Source: JANNNF01 sp963772935
GTDB lineage: Bacteria; Pseudomonadota; Alphaproteobacteria; Rhodobacterales; Rhodobacteraceae
DNA: 64,000 nt
Assembly: GCA_963772935.1 (NCBI GenBank)
Contig: CAVYZK010000009.1
Coordinates: forward strand, 682,001 to 746,000
Direction of reading: 5' to 3'
Part shown: positions 1-8,408 of the stretch, piece by piece
Position numbering within the stretch: position 1 is the first letter of the stretch
Layout of the letters: the number at the start of each line of letters is the position of its first letter
Translations under genes and position numbers: made by a program
Notes under the pieces: model-generated
The model's database searches: none
The model's input: only the letters and a program-made list of their open reading frames with translations
Told to the model about the DNA's origin: nothing

Positions 1-340
1 GCTGGGTGATCCGCTTGTATGTGGTGCGGCTGGACCCGGAGTTGCGGCGGGTGATTGTGGGGCCGAAGGAGGCGCTGTCCACCCGGGTGGTGCCGCTGAG
101 GGAGATCAATTGGTTGGGGGATGCTCCGCTGGACAGTCGCGGGCGGAATGGTCGGTTCATGTGAAGGTGCGGTCTACCCGGCCTCCGGCACCTGCAATTC
201 TGCGGCCCTTGTCGGCCACCGAGGCAGAGGTGGAGTTGCTGGCGCCTGAGGATGGGATATCGGCCGGGCAGGCCTGTGTGTTCTATGCGCCAGAGGGCAG
301 CCGGGTGCTGGGTGGTGGGTGGATTTGGCGGGGGCGGTGA
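1..340 (+). CDS. mnmA: tRNA 2-thiouridine(34) synthase MnmA, 3' end, frameshifted
   Basis: This is the C-terminal part of the enzyme that thiolates U34 of Lys, Glu and Gln tRNAs. The gene enters from the left edge. From about position 18 one frame reads YVVRLDPELRRVIVGPKEAL and continues to NWLGD; it would stop at 161. A second frame then carries the typical MnmA ending: VKVRSTRPP, GQACVFYAPEGSRVLGGGWI, stop at 340. The switch falls near 137-144 and fits one lost base; restoring it joins the segments as GDAPLDSRG-x-EWSVHVKV. No RNA-level signal suggests that the shift is programmed, so I read it as a likely sequencing indel. The gene converges on lpxB. The 78-base gap after it holds only a weak five-base-pair hairpin (345-359). 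Confidence 0.8.
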   Translation, partial: LGDPLVCGAAGPGVAAGDCGAEGGAVHPGGAAEGDQLVGGCSAGQSRAEWSVHVKVRSTRPPAPAILRPLSATEAEVELLAPEDGISAGQACVFYAPEGSRVLGGGWIWRGR

Positions 341-418
341 GACTGTCCCGGGCTGGGACGAGAAATAACCATGCCTTTATAAGGGCTTGACCTGCCGTCT
401 TCACGATCTTTTATCCAG

Positions 419-1544
419 TCAAAGCTGCCCAAGAACCGACCGTGCCGCCCGCAGGCCCGGTGGTTCGCCGCCCTGCCCCAAGCGGTCCATTGTCAGTTGC
501 ATCGCCGCTGTTTGGGCAGAACCGTCCGCAAGCAGCGCCAAGACGGCAGGGGCGATCAGGTCGGGTTTGCAGCGGTCGCCGATAAATTCGGGCACCACGC
601 GGGTTTCGGACACCAGATTGACCAGCGTCACGGTATCAATCAACGCCGCCCGTCGCATCAGCCACAGGGTCAGGGGGTGCATGTCATAGGCGATGACCAT
701 GGGGCAGCCGTTCGCCGCCAGTTCCAGCGATACGGTGCCAGAGGCCGCGATTGCCACGTCGGCGGCGGCAAAGGCGGCGCGTTTCAGGGCCGCGTCCTCG
801 ATGATCATCGGCGCAATGGGCCAGTCGGCGGAGAGTTCGCGCACCAGTTCTGCCACACCCCGTACGGTGGGCAGGGCGACGCGGGCGGTGGGGTGAACAA
901 CTTTAACCCGTGCCAGAACCGCACCGATCACTGGGGCAAGGCGCGCGACCTCGCCCTTGCGCGATCCCGGCAGGGTCAGGATCAACGGGCCTTCGCCTGC
1001 CAGAAGCGCAACCTCATCCGGGGTCGCCACAGGTTCCGCCACCACCGGGTGGCCGACGAAATCGCAGGTCATGCCTGCGGCGGTCATATAGGGCGGCTCG
1101 AAGGGCAGCAGGGCCAGCACATGGTCGATCACCCGCGCCATTTTTGCCGCGCGGCCCGGACGCCATGCCCAGACCGAGGGGGCAACATAGTGGATGGTGC
1201 GCAGGTTGGGCTGCGCGGCTTTGACCAAGGCCGCGACCCGCAGGCAGAAATCGGGGCTGTCGATGGTGATCAGGGCGGCGGGATCATAGGCGAGGGCCGC
1301 CTGCTGCCGCTTCTGCAATCCGGCGTTTGAGGGCGAAGTATTTGGGCAGCACCTCGGCAATGCCCATCACCGACAGTTCCTCCATCGGGAACAGGCTTTG
1401 CAAGCCCTCCGCCTGCATCAGCGGGCCACCGACTCCGGCAAATTCGACGCCCGGTGACAGGGCGCGCAAGCCCGCCATCAGGGCCGCCCCCAGACGGTCG
1501 CCGGATGGTTCGCCCGCGATCAGAAAGAATTTCAGCGCGCCCAC
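419..1544 (-). CDS. lpxB: lipid-A-disaccharide synthase LpxB, one frameshift
   Basis: LpxB joins UDP-2,3-diacylglucosamine to lipid X at the inner membrane to make the lipid A disaccharide. The N-terminus reads KFFLIAGEPSGDRLGAALM and GVGGPLMQAEG; the later part carries IDSPDFCLRVAALVKAAQP and HYVAPSVWAWRPGRAAKMA, all LpxB hallmarks. The frame changes near 1300-1310 (one extra base, probably a G read in GCAGCAGG). Removing it gives about 374 residues, normal for the family. The start is a GTG at 1544 or a CTG at 1535, overlapping the end of lpxI. This is the last gene of the minus-strand lipid A run. The gene is normally essential, so the frame break is probably a sequence error. Confidence 0.85.
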
Positions 1545-2331
1545 AGGAACAGGCCCTGCGCATCTGCCCGGCGGATCATGGCGGGCAGGTCGAGGCAGAT
1601 CACCTCGCCCGCAGCCCACGCGATGCCCGCAAGGCCAGCCTTTGCGGCGGCGTCCACCGTGGCGGGGCCAAGGGTGGGCAGGTCGATGCGCAGGTCTTGC
1701 CCCGGTTTGGCGGCCTTGTAGAACAGGCCCCCGGTGGGATCGGGGTGCAGGGTCCGCAACATCGCCACCTGCGCCAGCATCGCATCGGTGCCGGGCAGCG
1801 CCTCGACCGCCAAGCACAAGCCCTTGCGCCACCACGCAGCCCTGCCCCACATCGACCGCCCCCAAGGCAGCAACTATGGCGGCGGCCCGCGTGGCATCGC
1901 GTTCCTGCAACGGCGTCACCGCCCCGCACAAGACGCCTGCCCCGGGCACCAGAGCCGGGCGCGATATCGGCCACACCGACGATGGCAAAACCCGGCGTCC
2001 TCGAAGATCGCCAGCACTTCGCGCAAGGTGGCATCATCGCCCGCCTGCATCGCCGAGCCAGCAGACGCGGCACCATCTGGGCGGTTTGCGGGTCAAACAA
2101 GGACGGGTCCAGACGCGGGCGCTGCACGGCCCCGGCAAAGGCCACGTCCGTGACGCCCGCATCCTCCAGCGCGCGCAGGAACGGCACCAGCCGTTCGATG
2201 CGGAACGTCATGTCGGGGGCCAGGCCTTCGGGCGCAAAACCATCAAGGCTTGCCACCAAGGGCCGCGCATCCAAGGCCGCCACAAGTGCGGCGGGCAACC
2301 CGCCGCGCCCGGCGATCAGGGCGAGGGTCAC
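1532..2331 (-). CDS. lpxI: UDP-2,3-diacylglucosamine pyrophosphatase LpxI, four frame changes
   Basis: LpxI is the alphaproteobacterial replacement for LpxH and hydrolyses UDP-diacylglucosamine to lipid X. The GTG start at 2331 overlaps the lpxA stop. Protein segments lie in three frames: LALIAGRGGLPAALVAAL and VAFAGAVQRP first, then AGDDATLREVLAIFEDAGF, FAIVGVADIAP, PGAGVLCGAVTPLQERDA, and finally LAVEALPGTDAML to DLPAMIRRADAQGLFLWAR. The changes are near 2051-2056 (one base lost), 1987-1990 (extra base in an A run), 1957-1959 (extra G) and 1821-1823 (extra C). Correcting them gives about 265 residues, the usual size. Four independent breaks in one essential gene point to poor local consensus rather than decay. 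Confidence 0.8.
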
Positions 2332-3134
2332 TTGGCCCCCTTGGGCGTCAGGAAGCTGCGGTCCGACGCGCCGAGGATGAAGTCGGTCATTTCCCGCACA
2401 TGGGCACTGTCGGTTTCTTCGGCCAGACGGCGGGCGCGGTCCATGAAGCTGCCCTCGCCCTGCGCCAGCATCTGATAGGCGGCGCGCAGGGCGGTGATTT
2501 CCGCCCGGTTCACCCCCCGGCGTTTCAGGCCCACAAGGTTCAGCCCATCCAGATCGCCGCGCGGGCCTTGGACAAGGCCATGCGGGATCACGTCATTCGT
2601 CACCATGGTAACGGCGCCGATGATCGCCCCGGCGCCGACGCGCACCCATTGGTGGATGCCGGACAAGCCGCCGACAATCACATCATCCCCAAGCCAGCAA
2701 TGGCCCGCAACCGCCGCCTGATTGGCAAGGATCACCCGGTTGCCAAGGGTCGCATCATGGCCCACATGCGCCCCGGTCATCAGCAGGCAATCATCGCCCA
2801 CCCGGGTCACACCGCCCCCGCCCGCCGTGCCGGTGTTCAGCGTGGCCCCTTCGCGGATACGGCAGCGCGCGCCGACGATCAGCCGGGTGCGTTCGCCCGC
2901 GAATTTCAGGTCTTGCGGCACTTCGCCCACGCAGGCGAAGGGAAAGATCACCGTGCCTGCGCCAATCTCGGTCCAGCCCGTGACAACGGCGTGGGATTTG
3001 ATTTCCACCCCTTCGGCCAGCGTCACATCGGGGCCGACGATGCTGAACGGGCCAACGTAGCAATTCGCCCCGACCTGCGCCGCGTCATCGACCATGGCGG
3101 TCGGATGGATGAAGGCGGTTCCATGAATGGCCAT
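2328..3134 (-). CDS. lpxA: acyl-ACP--UDP-N-acetylglucosamine O-acyltransferase LpxA
   Basis: LpxA carries out the first step of lipid A synthesis, transferring a 3-hydroxyacyl chain from ACP to UDP-GlcNAc in the cytoplasm. The 268-residue protein starts MAIHGTAFIHPTAMVDD and shows hexapeptide left-handed beta-helix repeats throughout (VGANCYVGPFSIVG, IGAGTVIFPFACVG, GDDVIVGGLSGIHQWVRVG). The catalytic histidine is in the segment GAHVGHDATLG. The C-terminal helical ACP-binding part follows GVNRAEITALRAAYQML. It begins three bases after fabZ ends and its stop overlaps lpxI (GTGA), so fabZ, lpxA, lpxI and lpxB look translationally coupled. The frame is intact. Confidence 0.97.
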   Translation of the reverse strand: MAIHGTAFIHPTAMVDDAAQVGANCYVGPFSIVGPDVTLAEGVEIKSHAVVTGWTEIGAGTVIFPFACVGEVPQDLKFAGERTRLIVGARCRIREGATLNTGTAGGGGVTRVGDDCLLMTGAHVGHDATLGNRVILANQAAVAGHCWLGDDVIVGGLSGIHQWVRVGAGAIIGAVTMVTNDVIPHGLVQGPRGDLDGLNLVGLKRRGVNRAEITALRAAYQMLAQGEGSFMDRARRLAEETDSAHVREMTDFILGASDRSFLTPKGAK

Positions 3135-3137
3135 CGC

Positions 3138-3602
3138 TCAGGCCTTCGGCACGTCGAACATGGCCATGAAGGTGGCCTCGCAGGCAAGTTCCGTGCCGAC
3201 CATGGCGCGGCCTTCAAACTTCCACACCTTGCCGCCGCCGCGCACCGCCTTGACGTGCAGTTCCAGCACATCGCCCGGCACCACCTTGCGGCGGAATTTC
3301 ACGCCATCGACGCCCATGAAGAACACCTTGGCGTTCTTGTCGACCAGATCCATCGACAGCCCGACAAGGATGCCAGAGGTCTGCGCCATGGCTTCGATGA
3401 TCATGACGCCCGGAAAGATCGGCATGCCCGGAAAATGGCCCTGAAACTGGGGTTCATTGAAGGTCACGCATTTGATGCCGACGCAGGACTGGTTCAGCAC
3501 GATATCCACCACCTTGTCGATCAGCAGGAACGGATAGCGGTGCGGGATGATCCGCTGGATCAGGTCAAGATCGGCAGATGCGGGGGCTGCGGTCTCGGTC
3601 AT
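3138..3602 (-). CDS. fabZ: 3-hydroxyacyl-ACP dehydratase FabZ
   Basis: FabZ dehydrates 3-hydroxyacyl-ACP in fatty acid elongation and competes with LpxA for 3-hydroxyacyl-ACP, which fits its place directly before lpxA. The 154-residue hot-dog-fold protein has IIPHRYPFLLID near the N-terminus and the catalytic region FQGHFPGMPIFPGVMIIEAM, with the histidine in GHFPG and the acidic residue in IIEAMAQ. Length and start (ATG at 3602) match the family. A 14-residue N-terminal extension rich in Ala and Thr precedes the core. Gene order skp-fabZ-lpxA without lpxD between them is noted separately. Confidence 0.97.
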   Translation of the reverse strand: MTETAAPASADLDLIQRIIPHRYPFLLIDKVVDIVLNQSCVGIKCVTFNEPQFQGHFPGMPIFPGVMIIEAMAQTSGILVGLSMDLVDKNAKVFFMGVDGVKFRRKVVPGDVLELHVKAVRGGGKVWKFEGRAMVGTELACEATFMAMFDVPKA

Positions 3603-3691
3603 GGCGGTCTCCTGCGGGTGTTCGGGTTCGGGCTTGCTAACAATTCAGGCGGGCCGGGGCAAGCGGGCCGCACGGCGATCCCTGCGACGGA

Positions 3692-4327
3692 TTATGGCGC
3701 GGGGGCGGGTTCGGGGGCAACCGGGGGTGGTTGAGGGCTTGGGTCAGGGTCTGCCGCCGCCGTGCCATCGCCCAGCACCGCGTCCAGCCGCACCACAGCC
3801 TGATCGGTGATGTCGATGGAGTTGAGCGACAGGATCAGCACCGATTTGTCGATAATCGCGACCGCCCCGGTTTCCGTCATCAGCGCGCCCAGCACCGGGC
3901 CTGCGGCCTGCACAAAGCGCTGTTGATCGGCGTCGCGCTGTTGGGTTATGTCGCGGCTTTTCGCATCCTGCGCGGTGCGGATCGCTTCAACTTTGGCGTC
4001 AAAGGCATTGGCGGCATTGGCAAATTCGTCTGGCGGCATTTTGGTGCGCCGTTCGGTCAGGTCGCGTTCTTCCTGCTCCAGCCCGGCCTCGATCCGGCGG
4101 TTTTCTGCGGCAAGTGCGGCATCCGCCGCCGTCGCCCGCGCCAGCACGGCCTTGCCATAGGCCGATTGGGTGAACATCCGGTCCTGATCCAGCGTCAGAA
4201 TGGCACTGGCACTGACCACCCCGATGGAGGGTGCCACCACCGATCCATCGGTTTGCGCCCAGCCCGCAGCAGCCCAAAGGGTGCAGGCCAAAACCGCGGC
4301 CCCCAGACCCTGCGCCCGGCCCTGCAT
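3692..4327 (-). CDS. OmpH/Skp-family periplasmic chaperone
   Basis: This is a probable periplasmic holdase for unfolded outer-membrane proteins on their way to BamA. The 211-residue protein has a signal peptide (MQGRAQGLGAAVLACTLWAAAGWAQ, quoted in parts: charged start, then AAVLACTLWAAAGWAQ). After a short beta segment (IGVVSASAILTLDQDRMF) comes a long charged coiled coil (about residues 65-135, with AALAAENRRIEAGLEQEERD) and a closing beta strand (VAIIDKSVLILSLNSIDIT). The C-terminal 25 residues are a Pro/Ala/Asp-rich tail. Its ATG overlaps the bamA stop (TGATG), so it is translationally coupled to bamA, the classical arrangement. Family membership is clear; calling it Skp itself is inference. 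Confidence 0.85.
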   Translation of the reverse strand: MQGRAQGLGAAVLACTLWAAAGWAQTDGSVVAPSIGVVSASAILTLDQDRMFTQSAYGKAVLARATAADAALAAENRRIEAGLEQEERDLTERRTKMPPDEFANAANAFDAKVEAIRTAQDAKSRDITQQRDADQQRFVQAAGPVLGALMTETGAVAIIDKSVLILSLNSIDITDQAVVRLDAVLGDGTAAADPDPSPQPPPVAPEPAPAP

Positions 4328-6711
4328 CAGAACTTGGTCGAGATCGTCAGATCAAAGGTCTGGTCCTTGTCATAGACCTCTTTCTTCAGGGCTTTGGCAA
4401 AGTTGAAGCGCAACGGGCCCAGCGGCGTGGTCCACAGGAACGACAGACCGATGGCCGCGCGCAGGTTTGCGCTGTCATCCACCGGGCCGACGCCTGCGGT
4501 GTTATCCAGGCTCCAGACCGAGCCTACGTCCAGGAACGCGCCGCCGATGATGCCGTATTCTTCCGGCAGACCCAGCGGGAAATCCGCCTCGAACCGGGCT
4601 ACGGCAAAGGCGTTGCCGCCGAGCGCATCGTTGTTGGGCGACAGCGTATCACGCGGGCCGATGCCGTTGGATTCAAAGCCACGGATCTTGCCGTTGCCAA
4701 AGAAGCGTTCCGTCACACGGGTGGTATTGCCCGACAGCGAATGGATATAGCCGCCTTCAAAAATCGCGCGCAGGGTGACTTCCTCATTCGCGACCTTGGT
4801 TTCGCCAAGCGCGAACAGCGACGAGGAGATATACTTGCTGTCGCCGCCAAGGCCCGCGAATTCCTGACCAAACCGGATCAGGACGCCGCCCTTGGGGTTC
4901 AGGCCAGTGATCCGGGTGTCATATTCATAGTTGTAGCCGATCGAACTGCTGACCACGCCGCCCAACGCCTCTTCCGCCGACAAGATCGGCGACGAGCCGG
5001 TGGCCGCAACAGCCGGTGGCCCCACCACGGCGGGGGTGAAGGGATCGACGTTGAAAATCTTGTCTTTCGTCAGGCGATAGCTGATCCCCAGCCGCCCCTG
5101 TTCACTGACCGGAAACCCAAGGCCCAGCGAAAAGGACGTCGCCCGGGTGTCGTAGTTGGAGTTCTGCTGGTTGGTTTCAGAATGGGACAAGCCGATGCTG
5201 AACGACAGATCGCGGCCCAGAAACGCCGGTTCGGTAAAGCTGAGCCCGCCGGACGCGTTGTCAGTGCCCGTGGTGATCGACACCCCGACCGCCTGCCCGC
5301 GCCCAAGGAAGTTGTCTTCCTTGAGGTTGATGTTGAAGCCAACCCCCGCGGACGCCCCATAGCTGAGGCCAAAGCCAAGCGAGCCGGTGGGCTGTTCTTC
5401 GAGATCGACGTTGACCACCACCTGATCGGGGCCAGAGCCCGGTTCAGCCTCGACCTGCGCGTCCGAAAAGAAGCCAAGCGCGCGGATGCGTTCGGCAGAC
5501 TGGCGCACTTCACGCGGGTTGAAGGGGTCGCCTTCGACCGTGCCAAACTGGCGCCGCACCACCTGATCCAGCGTGGTCGCGTTGCCTTCAATGTCGATGC
5601 GTTCGACAAACACCCGTTCACCCCGGACAATGGCGAATTCGACATCCACCATCTGCCCACGGTCATTGCGGGTGATGCGCGGATCGACACGCACAAAGTT
5701 CAGGCCCTTTTTCAGCGCCAGATTTTCCATCCGGGTGATGTTGTTTTCCATCAGCGCGGGGGAATAGACCTGACCTGTCTTGATCCGCTGAATATCTGCA
5801 AACTCGGCCGCATTCACACCGTCAATCTCTGACACGGTGGACACTTTGCCGATGGTATAGGACTGGCCTTCGCGGATGCTGAAGGTCACGAAACTGGCGT
5901 CGCGTTCGCGCGAGGTTTCCCCGGTCGCGTCCAGCACCTGAAAGTCGATATAGCCGCGCGAGAGGTAGAAATCGCGCAGCACCTGCTTGTCCACCTCCAG
6001 CCGTTCGGCAAAGAAGGTGTCGCGCTGGATCAGCTTGCGCAGGAAGCCCGCCTGTTTGGTTTCCAGCACCTGCCGCAAGCGGCGGTCCGAAAACGCGCGG
6101 TTGCCGACAAAGGCCAGCCGCTCCACCTCAACCACGCCACCTTCGGATACCTCAAACACCAGATCAACGCGGTCGTCGCTGCGGCGGATGATGCGGGGTT
6201 CGACCGTGGCTGCCTGACGGCCCGCCACACGGTAGGCTTCGGTGATGGCGGCGGCGTCGGCCTCGGCCTGCGCGGGGGAATAGACCCGGCGGGATTGCGA
6301 TTTCACCAGTTCGGCCAGCTTTTCATCCTTGAGGCGCTTGTTGCCTTCAAAGTTGATGATGTTGACGACGGGAAATTCCTTGACCCGAATCAAAAGCGTG
6401 CTGCCCTGCGGCACCACCTCGACGGTTTCGAACAGGCCGGAGTTTGCAATGCGCTGATAGGCATCGTTCAGATCGCCACCCGACACGGTGGCCCCACGAC
6501 CGATTCCGGCATAGGACAGGATTGTGGCCGTATCGACGCGGTTGTTGCCTTCGATCTTTACGTTCGAAAACGAAAAGGCCTGCGAAAAGGCCGGTGTCAG
6601 GAACGGCGCAGAAGCCGTTGCAAGCCCAAAGAAAACTGCGGCCACAATCGGTTTTGCACGAGACACGCCAACCTTGCCCCGACGCCCATTGGCCCCCGAA
6701 TTCATCCGCAT
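4327..6711 (-). CDS. bamA: outer membrane protein assembly factor BamA
   Basis: BamA is the central outer-membrane insertase for beta-barrel proteins. After a signal peptide (AAVFFGLATASAPF to AFSQA) five POTRA domains follow, beginning FSNVKIEGNNRVDTATILSY, then VVNIINFEGNKRLKDEKLAE, VERLAFVGNRAFSDRRLRQV, YTIGKVSTVSEI and VFVERIDIEGNATTLDQVV. The C-terminal Omp85 barrel includes GNGKIRGFESNGIGPRD, matching the conserved lid-loop RGF motif, and ends in a typical barrel strand finishing in aromatic-rich DLTISTKF. A promoter-like TTGACA-17-TAGGCA lies at 6775-6747, so the upstream TTG at 6744 would sit at or before the transcript start. I therefore prefer the ATG at 6711 (794 residues); ATG 6705 is possible. 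Confidence 0.95.
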   Translation of the reverse strand: MRMNSGANGRRGKVGVSRAKPIVAAVFFGLATASAPFLTPAFSQAFSFSNVKIEGNNRVDTATILSYAGIGRGATVSGGDLNDAYQRIANSGLFETVEVVPQGSTLLIRVKEFPVVNIINFEGNKRLKDEKLAELVKSQSRRVYSPAQAEADAAAITEAYRVAGRQAATVEPRIIRRSDDRVDLVFEVSEGGVVEVERLAFVGNRAFSDRRLRQVLETKQAGFLRKLIQRDTFFAERLEVDKQVLRDFYLSRGYIDFQVLDATGETSRERDASFVTFSIREGQSYTIGKVSTVSEIDGVNAAEFADIQRIKTGQVYSPALMENNITRMENLALKKGLNFVRVDPRITRNDRGQMVDVEFAIVRGERVFVERIDIEGNATTLDQVVRRQFGTVEGDPFNPREVRQSAERIRALGFFSDAQVEAEPGSGPDQVVVNVDLEEQPTGSLGFGLSYGASAGVGFNINLKEDNFLGRGQAVGVSITTGTDNASGGLSFTEPAFLGRDLSFSIGLSHSETNQQNSNYDTRATSFSLGLGFPVSEQGRLGISYRLTKDKIFNVDPFTPAVVGPPAVAATGSSPILSAEEALGGVVSSSIGYNYEYDTRITGLNPKGGVLIRFGQEFAGLGGDSKYISSSLFALGETKVANEEVTLRAIFEGGYIHSLSGNTTRVTERFFGNGKIRGFESNGIGPRDTLSPNNDALGGNAFAVARFEADFPLGLPEEYGIIGGAFLDVGSVWSLDNTAGVGPVDDSANLRAAIGLSFLWTTPLGPLRFNFAKALKKEVYDKDQTFDLTISTKF

Positions 6712-6746
6712 CACAAAGCCCCACGTCGCTACAATCTGTTGCAACC

Positions 6747-6775
6747 TGCCTAGCCCGAAACCCGGGGCTTGTCAA
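6747..6775 (-). promoter_or_regulatory. candidate sigma-70 promoter for bamA
   Basis: Reading the minus strand, a perfect -35 hexamer TTGACA (6775-6770) is followed by a 17-base spacer and TAGGCA (6752-6747) as a -10. Transcription would begin near 6740, about 30 bases before the preferred bamA ATG. This would let bamA-skp-fabZ-lpxAIB be expressed apart from the upstream rseP unit. It is a motif match only; no experimental support is available here. Confidence 0.5.
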
Positions 6776-6845
6776 AAGGCTGCGGTCGATTTGAACAACT
6801 TCGCCATATATAGCGATTTGATGGCAACGCTGACGGGGTTCTGGC

Positions 6846-6995
6846 TTATGGCATCATCGGCGGATGAAAGATCGCCGACCCCAGAAACGCCCCTGCCAGC
6901 AGGCCGACCACCACCGTGCCGATCGCAAAAATCCGGTCCCAGTTGATAGCCACCAACAAGGAGAGTCCGCGATATCCGTCTGCCACAAGTTGCAT
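6846..6995 (-). CDS. small single-pass membrane protein, 49 residues
   Basis: I do not recognise a named family. The frame starts at ATG 6995 with a good ribosome-binding site (AGAGG, six bases upstream) and ends with TAA at 6846. It reads MQLVADGYRGLSLLVAINW, DRIFAIGTVVVGLLAGAFLG, SAIFHPPMMP. The middle third (IFAIGTVVVGLLAGAFLGSAIF) is a convincing transmembrane helix with a small-residue GxxAGxxxG face. It lies in the same orientation between rseP and bamA in an otherwise tight envelope operon. The 101-base gap to the bamA start holds the bamA promoter. Coding status rests on the ribosome-binding site, the clean hydrophobic segment and the location; it could still be chance. Confidence 0.55.
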   Translation of the reverse strand: MQLVADGYRGLSLLVAINWDRIFAIGTVVVGLLAGAFLGSAIFHPPMMP

Positions 6996-7061
6996 GTCAC
7001 ACCTCTGCATTTATCAACGAAGCCTTAACGCAGGAATGTGGCAGCAGTTTGGCGCGAGGGA

Positions 7062-8399
7062 TCAGACGCAGAACAGATCGTTGGTGATGGCAAACACCAT
7101 CAAGGACAGGATCAGCACCAGACCGACCGTCATCAGCACCCGCAGGGCGCGGTCGGATGGAGGTTTGCCGGTGACGGCCTCAAACGCATGAAATACCAGA
7201 TGGCCGCCATCCAGCACCGGAATCGGGAACAGGTTCATCAAGCCGATGCCAAGTGACAGCACCGCGATCATCGTCACAAAACTTTCCACCCCGGACCGGG
7301 CGGCATCGCCCATCACGGTCGCCATGCCGATGGGGCCGGAAATGTTGCAACTGCTGATGTCACCCGTCACGATATGCAAGAGGCCCGACAGGGTGGTGAC
7401 GGCCAGGCTCCATGTCTGCTGGGCGGCGAGGGTCAGCGTCTCCCACGGGCCGGGCACCTGGGTTTGCGGCGAAAACAGGGGGGTGCCGTTCAGGCCGATC
7501 AGAAAAACGGTTTCAAAGCCGCCGCCGGCCTTGGGCACATCGCGGCTGCGCGGGGTCAGCGTCGTCTCGAATGTCTTGCCGGCCCGCCAGACGATCAGCG
7601 ACAGCGGTTGGCCCTTGGTGGCCTGCACCATCGCGGGCATTTCAGTGAAGGTCGATACCGGCGTGCCATTGATCGAGACGACCACGTCACCCTCGACCAG
7701 CCCGGCGTCGATCGCGGCCGATTTGGACTGCACCGACGAAACCACGGCGGGAAACGGGTGCGGTCCGTCAAAGGTGATGACCTGTCCCGCACGCTCGACC
7801 CGGTATGGCACCGCCGCGAGCGGCGGCAGATCGCCGATCAGCCTGTAGAGCGTTTCAGTGTCGGGCGTCTCGACCCCGTTCAACGCAAGGATGCGGTCGC
7901 CGGGCTGCAGGGTCTGGCCTTGATAGGCGGTGGCATGCACCTCGCCCACCACAGGCGCGTCGCTTGGCACGCCAATCGCCAGCACCATGCCGACAAAGAT
8001 GAAAAAGGTGAGGATGAAGTTGAACACCGGCCCCGCCGCCACCGTGGCAGACCGCGCCCACAGGGGGGCGCCGTGCATGGTGTGGCGGCGTTCGGCGGGC
8101 GACAGGGCGGCAATCGCCTCGCCGTCCTTGCCCGAGGCCGCATCGGCATCGCCCAGAAATTTCACAAAACCACCAAACGGCACCGCCGCCAGTTGCCAGC
8201 GGGTGCCCCGGCTGTCCACGCGGGAAAACAGCACCGGGCCAAAGCCCAGACTGAACACCTCGGCATGAATGCCAGACCAGCGACCGACGATGTAATGGCC
8301 ATATTCATGGATGAACACGATGATCGACAGGGCGATGACGAAGAAGACCACAGTCCAGATCAAAATGCCTGCCTGCGGTAGAAGCCCCAAGATATCCAT
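7062..8399 (-). CDS. rseP: RIP metalloprotease RseP (site-2 protease)
   Basis: This intramembrane zinc protease cleaves anti-sigma factors and remnant signal peptides. The 445-residue protein has the HEYGH zinc motif in the first membrane segment (IIVFIHEYGHYIVGRW) and the third zinc ligand in the last membrane region (NLFPIPVLDGGHLVFHAFEA). Between them are membrane segment two (VAAGPVFNFILTFFIFVG) and PDZ-like domains (LQPGDRILALNGVETPD; LVEGDVVVSINGTPVSTF). I chose ATG 8399 over the GTG at 8405 because AAGGGG lies five bases upstream of the ATG. The gene starts ten bases after dxr ends and is probably cotranscribed with it. Confidence 0.95.
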   Translation of the reverse strand: MDILGLLPQAGILIWTVVFFVIALSIIVFIHEYGHYIVGRWSGIHAEVFSLGFGPVLFSRVDSRGTRWQLAAVPFGGFVKFLGDADAASGKDGEAIAALSPAERRHTMHGAPLWARSATVAAGPVFNFILTFFIFVGMVLAIGVPSDAPVVGEVHATAYQGQTLQPGDRILALNGVETPDTETLYRLIGDLPPLAAVPYRVERAGQVITFDGPHPFPAVVSSVQSKSAAIDAGLVEGDVVVSINGTPVSTFTEMPAMVQATKGQPLSLIVWRAGKTFETTLTPRSRDVPKAGGGFETVFLIGLNGTPLFSPQTQVPGPWETLTLAAQQTWSLAVTTLSGLLHIVTGDISSCNISGPIGMATVMGDAARSGVESFVTMIAVLSLGIGLMNLFPIPVLDGGHLVFHAFEAVTGKPPSDRALRVLMTVGLVLILSLMVFAITNDLFCV

Positions 8400-8408
8400 A
8401 CTCACCCC

